Below are positions 6,706 to 6,920 of a stretch of DNA of 6,920 nucleotides, piece by piece (position 1 is the stretch's first letter; each line of letters starts with the position of its first letter). The stretch spans positions 12,348-19,267 of the forward strand of contig JAOZRH010000027.1 in NCBI GenBank assembly GCA_029931905.1, in the 5' to 3' direction. Both the position numbers and the translations under genes were made by a program. This DNA is from Fidelibacterota bacterium (GTDB taxonomy: Bacteria; Fidelibacterota; Fidelibacteria; Fidelibacterales; Fidelibacteraceae). The notes below the pieces were generated by a model that saw only the letters and a program-made list of their open reading frames with translations, was not told the origin of the DNA and did no database searches.

Positions 6706-6711
6706 TCTCCT
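6706..6711 (-). promoter_or_regulatory. Ribosome binding site deciding the TPR lipoprotein start
   Basis: AGGAGA on the minus strand is 7 nt ahead of ATG 6699 but directly abuts ATG 6705 (GGAG only 1 nt away). It therefore favours the second ATG, giving an N-terminus of MKKEF, a normal lipoprotein signal start. Confidence 0.65.
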
Positions 6712-6723
6712 ATAAATTAATAT

Positions 6724-6920
6724 TTATCTATATTTTCCTCTAGTATTAAACCATTTTTCTATTGTCAATAACGAAATCTCAAAACGATAAACCGTCTCAT
6801 CAATATTTATTGCCTCAATACTTTGTTCATCATATATTGTTCCAGAATTTTGTTCCAAAACAAATGCTAAATCAATTCGACCTTTGAATTTATTATAAGG
6901 GATACCCAATCCAACTGTTA
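6724..6920 (-). CDS. Outer-membrane beta-barrel protein, C-terminal fragment (FCB hypothetical OMP type)
   Basis: The minus frame is open from the window edge at 6920 to a TAA at 6724-6726, giving about 65 residues of a protein whose start lies outside the window. It begins TVGLGIPYNKFKGRIDLAFVLEQ and ends EISLLTIEKWFNTRGKYR. The GLGIP...IDLAF(E) strand pair followed by a penultimate strand and a terminal E-[KR]-WF-x-[KR] tail is the pattern I associate with the C-termini of FadL/OMPP1-like and related outer-membrane barrels in Bacteroidota and relatives; this is recollection, not a search. A TTG at 6909 could serve as a start, but that would leave a fragment without a signal peptide, so the reading as a cut gene is preferred. 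It lies 24 nt upstream of the TPR lipoprotein gene, so the two are likely co-transcribed and may act together at the outer membrane. Confidence 0.72.
   Translation of the reverse strand, partial: TVGLGIPYNKFKGRIDLAFVLEQNSGTIYDEQSIEAINIDETVYRFEISLLTIEKWFNTRGKYR

Overview
All recognisable genes in this A+T-rich window lie on the minus strand, so transcription runs from high to low coordinates. The content points to a bacterium of the FCB superphylum (Bacteroidota, Ignavibacteria, Cloacimonadota, Delongbacteria, Marinimicrobia and relatives). The evidence is a PorV-type outer-membrane protein of the type IX secretion (T9SS) kind, a large secreted M6-like protein, an FCB-style outer-membrane barrel C-terminus, and a serine hydroxymethyltransferase with the Bacteroidota-like insertion ahead of its PGIQGGP motif. 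The sequence does not settle the phylum.

Layout in order of transcription. From 6920 down to 3202 there is a tightly packed run of five genes: the C-terminal end of an outer-membrane beta-barrel protein (cut by the window edge), a TPR repeat lipoprotein, rpiB (ribose 5-phosphate isomerase B), glyA (serine hydroxymethyltransferase) and nrdR (transcriptional repressor of ribonucleotide reductase genes). Junctions within it are about 24 nt, a roughly 40-nt overlap, 1 nt and 0 nt, so it is probably one translationally coupled operon. rpiB and nrdR both appear to start at TTG. It joins envelope proteins to core pentose-phosphate, one-carbon and deoxynucleotide functions.

Between 3018 and 3201 lies the only sizeable non-coding gap. 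It holds a sigma-70-like promoter (perfect TTGACA, 17-bp spacer, TATTCT) embedded in an AT-only inverted repeat at the nrdR stop codon. A leader of about 140 nt follows, with a possible 10-codon peptide, a small hairpin and a good Shine-Dalgarno site. This leader serves a PorV-like protein (1755-3017) followed after 35 nt by a long secreted protein (1 to 1719, running off the window). The two are plausibly a transport-component and cargo pair.

Two points stand out. First, the large secreted protein has the full M6 (immune inhibitor A-like) architecture, but the zinc-binding HExxH motif is replaced (LLSGY) and the downstream Asp is Ala, so it looks like a pseudo-peptidase. It is easily missed because its frame is open to the window edge. 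Second, the PorV-like barrel carries two canonical-looking EF-hand calcium loops in an inserted segment. No tRNA, rRNA, CRISPR array or mobile element was seen, and no gene-free stretch exceeds 300 bases.
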